Both the position numbers and the translations under genes were made by a program. From positions 143,858,351-143,922,350 of the forward strand of contig CP136062.1 in assembly GCA_032622095.1 (NCBI GenBank): a stretch of DNA of 64,000 nucleotides, in the 5' to 3' direction. Origin of the DNA: Siphonodentalium dalli (Eukaryota > Mollusca > Scaphopoda > Gadilida > Siphonodentaliidae). Shown here piece by piece: positions 58,871 through 64,000 of this stretch. Position 1 is the stretch's first letter, and every line of letters starts with the position of its first letter. Under the pieces are notes generated by a model. That model was not told where the DNA came from, searched no databases, and was given only the letters and a program-made list of their open reading frames with translations.

Positions 58871-61739
58871 AATAGGTTACTTTTATAGTAAAGCGGACAT
58901 ATAGTATATCGGTGAGCATATTCATGCATTTGCCTTGCTTCTTGATAAGTCCGTTTGAATTTGCGTCTTGAAGAGAGGGTTTGAATTTGAGTAATATATA
59001 TCACCCGTTATCTACCAGGGTTAAACCGTCCAATCTAAATCATTAAAAAGTGTACTAATCTTGCGTTTAGATACTACTTATCACATCCAGTCGTCGAAAA
59101 GTTTTTATCTCAATATCAGATTTTCGGAGTAATTTTCCCCATGTGATCTTCGGTGGAATTTGCCAAATCTGAACCCACCCGACACAAACACTCCCTTGAG
59201 CAGGTTGCGTTTATAGTAGAGCGGTCAAATTTTGAAGGCATACCGACAGTATACCGACTTACATGCTCCTACATTAGCCCGTTTGGATTTGGGGCTAAAA
59301 ACTCGGCTAGTGAGTAAACCGTTCCATCTGAAAATTAGAAAAACGCCCTCTGGATGCGTACCGTACTACATGTATGTGGATATACGATAAAACCTTTATC
59401 ACAGTTACTGCCATAAATTAAAGTACCAAAAAGAAGGTTTTAATTTATAAACCTGTATCCTAATATAAAGACTCGAGTTATAAAATAATTACCAAATGGC
59501 CGACAAACATATCTCAAATAAAAGCACTAAACACAAATACATAGTCATATATACACGTATTTAGACGGATAATGCTATTGAAAAGTGTCACAAATTTACC
59601 GAAATTACATATATCGGGATGGATGAACCTGACTTATTCGAATGTAGTTTAGGTAGAGTTACACGTTATAATTATGTTCTCCTTGTGGTATGCATATACG
59701 ACAGTCCATTTCTGGGCCTGAAGCTGAATAAAGTTTTTACACTTGAGGTAGTCTGTCCATGGTGACTGGTGAGCAACGGCTCTACAATCTAAATTTATAT
59801 TTTTACGAATATTTTGATCACCAAAATGGGACATAGGCGAATGTATTTTATTTGAAGTTCTATCATGCTCGCGAACGTTCTAGAAAGATCACAAAAACGT
59901 CGCTATACATGTGTATCAGGCGTCAAGAATTAAATATAATTCAGAAACATATTCATTGAGGATAAACAATTAATGCTGTGAATGCACGATATGTCGATAC
60001 AAACGTTTATACCAATTGTACGGATTATCTATTATCGCGAACCTTTTCACTGCTCGTATGAGTTTGTATAAATTTTGGGTTCAAAGTGACTTAGTCGGAC
60101 AGGTGCGTAACACCCTGTACCATCAGAAGTAGGCCAGCCATGACGAAGGCAATTCTATTTTAAAGAGCGCGGATTTGGGATAACTGCATTGTGTGAGAAC
60201 GTAATTGATTCGCGTACATCTATATGCATTTCAGTATGTTGCTTTCCCGAGTAATGGTGCCTTTTCTGTGCACATATATAGCACCAAAGTGAACATACGC
60301 CTTCTCACCAGCAAAATGATAAATAGCCGATGTGTTGAAATGGTAGTATACCATAAACATATATAGCATGTCGAGCTTGTAAACTAGACGGATATTCTTG
60401 TGAATATACGGGTATGAATGCGCGTATTTTACCATTTAATATGTTATTGCAAGTCTTCGCAGTCATGCATAAGTTCATAATACCAAGTTAACAATCGTTA
60501 TTCACACACAAACATATATATGTCGTATGTCGTTCAACGTAATTATGGTACGTTGAACGATCACCCATTTCGCTGTTGCGAAATGGCGTATGATGACATT
60601 AAACTCTCTTTGCTCGCGGGCCTATATCGCGATTTCCCCAACAGTTTAAGGTGTTTTATTTCACTAATAGATATGGTAGCATTCTGGGAATGATATATAC
60701 ATGGCAGCTTATATCTACACATTCCATATACAATTCGCTTAATTTTGGTGTGATTCATATTCTTGAATACACGCAGGTGGTGAATTAGTCGGCGCTTTAA
60801 GACATGTTTGTGTATATTTTCCGATTAGCGGACGTACGTACGACGTCGTTGTCGGACTCTTCCTAAGTTATAACACTTTGCATTACGTCTCGTCCAATTA
60901 ATGCGAAATACGCAATCAACGATCTTAACAAACCGGCAATAAAGTCATACATTTTCACTCGTGCCATATACAGATGATAAAGAGACAGTTTTTAATTGGT
61001 CAGATCTAAATTCAACAAACGTATGCTATATACCAGATGGGAATTTAATACCAAACCTTAGATAGTTACGTTCGGAAATTATGATACCAAAATTAGCGAC
61101 TTAGGGGCGGCAAGGTTGGGGTGTCGGACGGGACACGCTGACTCCCATTCATTTAATTTGAATATATCTTATATTAAAATGGTTTACGGGCGCGTGAACG
61201 GATATAAAATAGTTTCAATTCAATTGAGAACTGCAAGCGAAAGTCCGCGCATCAGACGGATTGTGCTTTCTGAAAACGTGGTCCATGCGGAGAAGTGTTA
61301 TAACATTATACGACGGACACCACAGTTCTGTTAATTCTCAAGTGTCAAAGTCGAGAATTTTTTTTGTAAAAAATGGGCGTTTTAAAAAAAGTGAAAACAA
61401 AACGAACTACTATTCTAAAACTAATGAATTTAGAGCGTTTCAAAATATGTAAATTTTAAGCCGCATCGTGATAAAACTGCAGAATTACGGCCAATTGACA
61501 AGACAGACAGCCGACATTGTTTTGAGTGATTACCCATTAGCCAATATAACAATTAACGCAGTGTGCCGAACAGGAATGGCTGTTGAAATATATCATCAGT
61601 GGTCATTGGTGTAAAAATATATGTCCAACCCTGTCAAATTTTCTTCCTTGGACTAAGCTGACAACGCTCAATACGACTACAAAAACCAAATGCAGTTATC
61701 TGGAATAATACAGGAGGACAACAGAGTACAATAAAATAG
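58871..61739. other. Non-genic stretch
   Basis: Short hairpins lie at 60530-60560 (CGTTCAACGTA and complement) and 60567-60587 (CATTTCGC and complement). No exon recognised. Confidence 0.4.
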
Positions 61740-62010
61740 AGGTTTGCCAACTATGGGCGGTAACTCTTCATGGAAAGCGCGGACACAAGTTTTTATGCCC
61801 GTGGGCTGTAGTGCATATCGAGATGTGCATACGGTCTAATTTTCGATGCTCTGCTTCTTATAATTTCCGAGATAATAAAGTGACATTTTTTCAAATAAAG
61901 GGAGATAACTCCTCGGTGAAAGCGCGGACAAACTCGTTATGGGCCATATGGTTAGAACTCATGTACCCCAACCTACTTACCAAGTTTTGGTGTCCTACTT
62001 CTTGTACTTT
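61740..62010. repeat. Diverged tandem pair of a GGGAGATAACTC-type repeat
   Basis: GGGCGGTAACTCTTCATGGA at about 61754 and GGGAGATAACTCCTCGGTGA at about 61900 are each followed by AAAGCGCGGACA and a similar tail with CTTCTT near TTTCGAG. This motif type is familiar from molluscan intergenic DNA. Confidence 0.65.
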
Positions 62011-62039
62011 TCGAGTAATAGTGATTACAAAAGTGTCAA

Positions 62040-62067
62040 GTATAATAATAATAATAATAATAATAAC
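62040..62067. repeat. (AAT)n microsatellite
   Basis: About nine TAA/AAT units. Confidence 0.95.
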
Positions 62068-62279
62068 AATGAAAAATAATCGCAAAAGGACCATAACTCC
62101 GCCAAGAAACATTGGGCGGAAATCCTGATACCATTATATTTAGTAAACCTTCGATGCCTACATTCGCTAGAGATTTCGCGTTCCTACTGCAATCAGTTTC
62201 TGAGTATTTCGAAATAAACGGAAAACGACCTCAGTAGAAAAACAATATACTTCCTTGGTTACACCATGGAAGTATAATA

Positions 62280-63600
62280 AAAGGGTCATAACTCTGGTAA
62301 AAAATGTATGACCGGACGTATTTTGCGAACTCTTGTGAGATACCCTTTTTGTGAACTCACATACCAAAAATCTTTGAAATCTATTGATAAAACATTTAAT
62401 CAAAGGACCATAACTCTGGTGAAAATATCCGACCGTTCTAGCAAAGTTTGCCAACTCGTTTCAGATAATTCTCTTGTGAACTCCAATACCAACTATCTTT
62501 CCAAACTTTTGATAATTGTTCGAAATTAACCCCGGACCACTTTCCATGGGTGCTAAACAACAAAAATTTACAAACAATGAACCGTAACTCTGGTAGAAAT
62601 GTACGAGCTGGTCTAGTCTGTAAACTCCTTGAACTGATATATCACAAATCTATGAAAGCCGTTGATAACAAAATAATTTGAAAATAATTTGAAAAAATAT
62701 TTTCGAGCGGGTTATAATAAGTCCAATCTGTGAACATTTATGTTTAATATGAACCTATATGCACGAGAATGTGTTGTGCAATCAGAGTCATAGTTGCTGG
62801 ATTCTTTCGGCGTGATAATAGTGATTATTGTAATATATTGCAGTTAAATTTTGAGTTTGACGCCAATCATACTATGTCCACCAAGATGTATCTGACCAAC
62901 ATTTCACGCTGATATTTCATTTGAGTGATAAACTCGGCGAGAAATGTTCATGGTTGTGCTAAAACAAGCGGTCGCCGACGGCGGTATCCTCCGCCCAGGT
63001 TGGCAAGTTTGGGGATGGGCATTTACAAAATATGTTTTAAAATATAACTGACATAAGTTAATATTTGTTTGATATTGGTTATTGTTTGTGTTAGTTCAGG
63101 CTTAAAATTTAAATTGCAATGTCAAACACAATTACAATCCAAGGACTATGACTCTGTTGAAAATGTCCTGTCGGGCTTAGTTTTCGAATGCATTTAAGAT
63201 ATTCCCTTGTTAACCAAAATACCAAAAATCTGTGTAATCTGTTGATAATTGTTCAAAATAACTCCCGGACAACTTTTCGGGACAGTACAACAGACGGACG
63301 GATGGAACCCATTGCTTTATCCCCAGCCGAAAAAAATCGGGCGGGGGATAAATAAGTCCAATATGTGATTATTTAGGTTCAATATGAACATATTTGAACG
63401 AGAATATGCTGTGCAATCAGAGTCATAGTTGCTGAGTTCCCTCGACGTGACAATATCAATTAATGTATCGCAGTTAAACAATATTTTGAGTTAGACGCCA
63501 ATAATATTGTGTCCACCAAAATGTATCCGACCAACATTTCACGACGCTGATATTTTTGCGTTTGAGTGATAAATTCGACGAGAAACGTTGGGCAGAGCCA
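62280..63600. repeat. Family B copies in a 635-bp direct repeat
   Basis: Blocks near 62285-62960 and 63100-63600 repeat in the same order: TAACTCTGGT, TGATAATTGTTC, AAGTCCAAT, GCAATCAGAGTCATAGTTGC, GACCAACATTTCACG. The 156-codon minus frame at 63474-63944 lies partly in this repeat and is not called. Confidence 0.75.
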
Positions 63601-64000
63601 AAAATAACTACCGAACTTGTGCCAACCACATCTAAATGTGCATAATTATGCAGACTGAAAAATGAACATTTGTTTAAAAGATGTCGGTTCAAAGGCAGTT
63701 TCGTACTATCATTTCGATGACATGAGTTGGAAATTACTAGAGCGAATATGACTGCTAGGTTAAAAGACATACATCGATATAACCATTGTGTAACGTTGAC
63801 ACAATATCCCGTTATACAGTTATCGAAACATTTAAAAAATAAGTCAAAACCAAACACAGATTTGTTCTTATAATAGGCTATTGTGAGTTTAACTGTATTA
63901 TATTTTGTCAAATGCTCATCAAATCGAGTTTCACAGTTTGACAAAATATTGAAAAATCTACGTTTAACGAGTTTAACGAAATATGCACAAAGATGGGTAT

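Noticed and set aside
59873-59885. A perfect heat-shock-element pattern GAACGTTCTAGAA
   Set aside because: Isolated, with no gene nearby; a 9-position match is expected by chance at this genome scale.
62167-62454. 95-codon minus-strand frame resembling one at 58354-58605
   Set aside because: The resemblance is due to repeat family B; frames differ and contain no domain.
63474-63944. 156-codon minus-strand frame near the right edge
   Set aside because: Partly inside the 635-bp direct repeat (family B region); the other repeat copy does not keep the frame.

Overview
The window is animal nuclear DNA: AT-rich, gene-poor, packed with repeats, and carrying one large intron-containing gene. The fibronectin type III (FN3)-like protein, the two non-LTR retrotransposon scraps and several dispersed repeats (for example a GGGAGATAACTC-type motif near 61.9 kb) suggest a lophotrochozoan invertebrate, most likely a mollusc. 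The species cannot be named from sequence alone.

The only convincing protein-coding gene is on the minus strand between about 54.94 and 36.60 kb. I could assemble eleven exons by hand. Every join has a GT donor and an AG acceptor, the reading phases match at all ten joins, and the sum is 6,921 bp = 2,306 codons plus TAA. The product is a chain of about fifteen FN3-like beta-sandwich modules, marked by recurring linkers of the form (V/I)D-x-(T/S)-PP, with many N-glycosylation sequons and a small cysteine-rich insert. No signal peptide or transmembrane helix is visible. The 5' end is therefore probably outside the window, and the 3' end is uncertain.

The left 36 kb and the right 9 kb are non-genic. 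They hold foldback elements with long inverted repeats (1.4, 8.6, 12.2, 34.4, 35.0 and 44.3 kb), a 440-bp transposon family with terminal inverted repeats (2.5 and 4.0 kb), a 4.15-kb composite with kilobase-sized inverted arms around a minisatellite (13.2-17.4 kb), a recent 1.3-kb tandem duplication (22.4-25.2 kb), three-unit satellites (5.0, 10.0 and 21.5 kb), and a dispersed family (R1) at 27.7, 50.3 and 57.4 kb.

Two insertions can be read against their own empty sites within the window. A 111-bp palindrome sits inside one copy of the 440-bp transposon. A 604-bp element that begins with 23 G and ends with 14 C followed by TG sits inside R1 copy 1, with a 9-bp target duplication. These two, the array-ended inverted element at 35.0 kb, the minisatellite-cored composite and the FN3 gene are the most interesting items. 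No tRNA, rRNA or CRISPR was seen. All similarity statements come from reading by eye.
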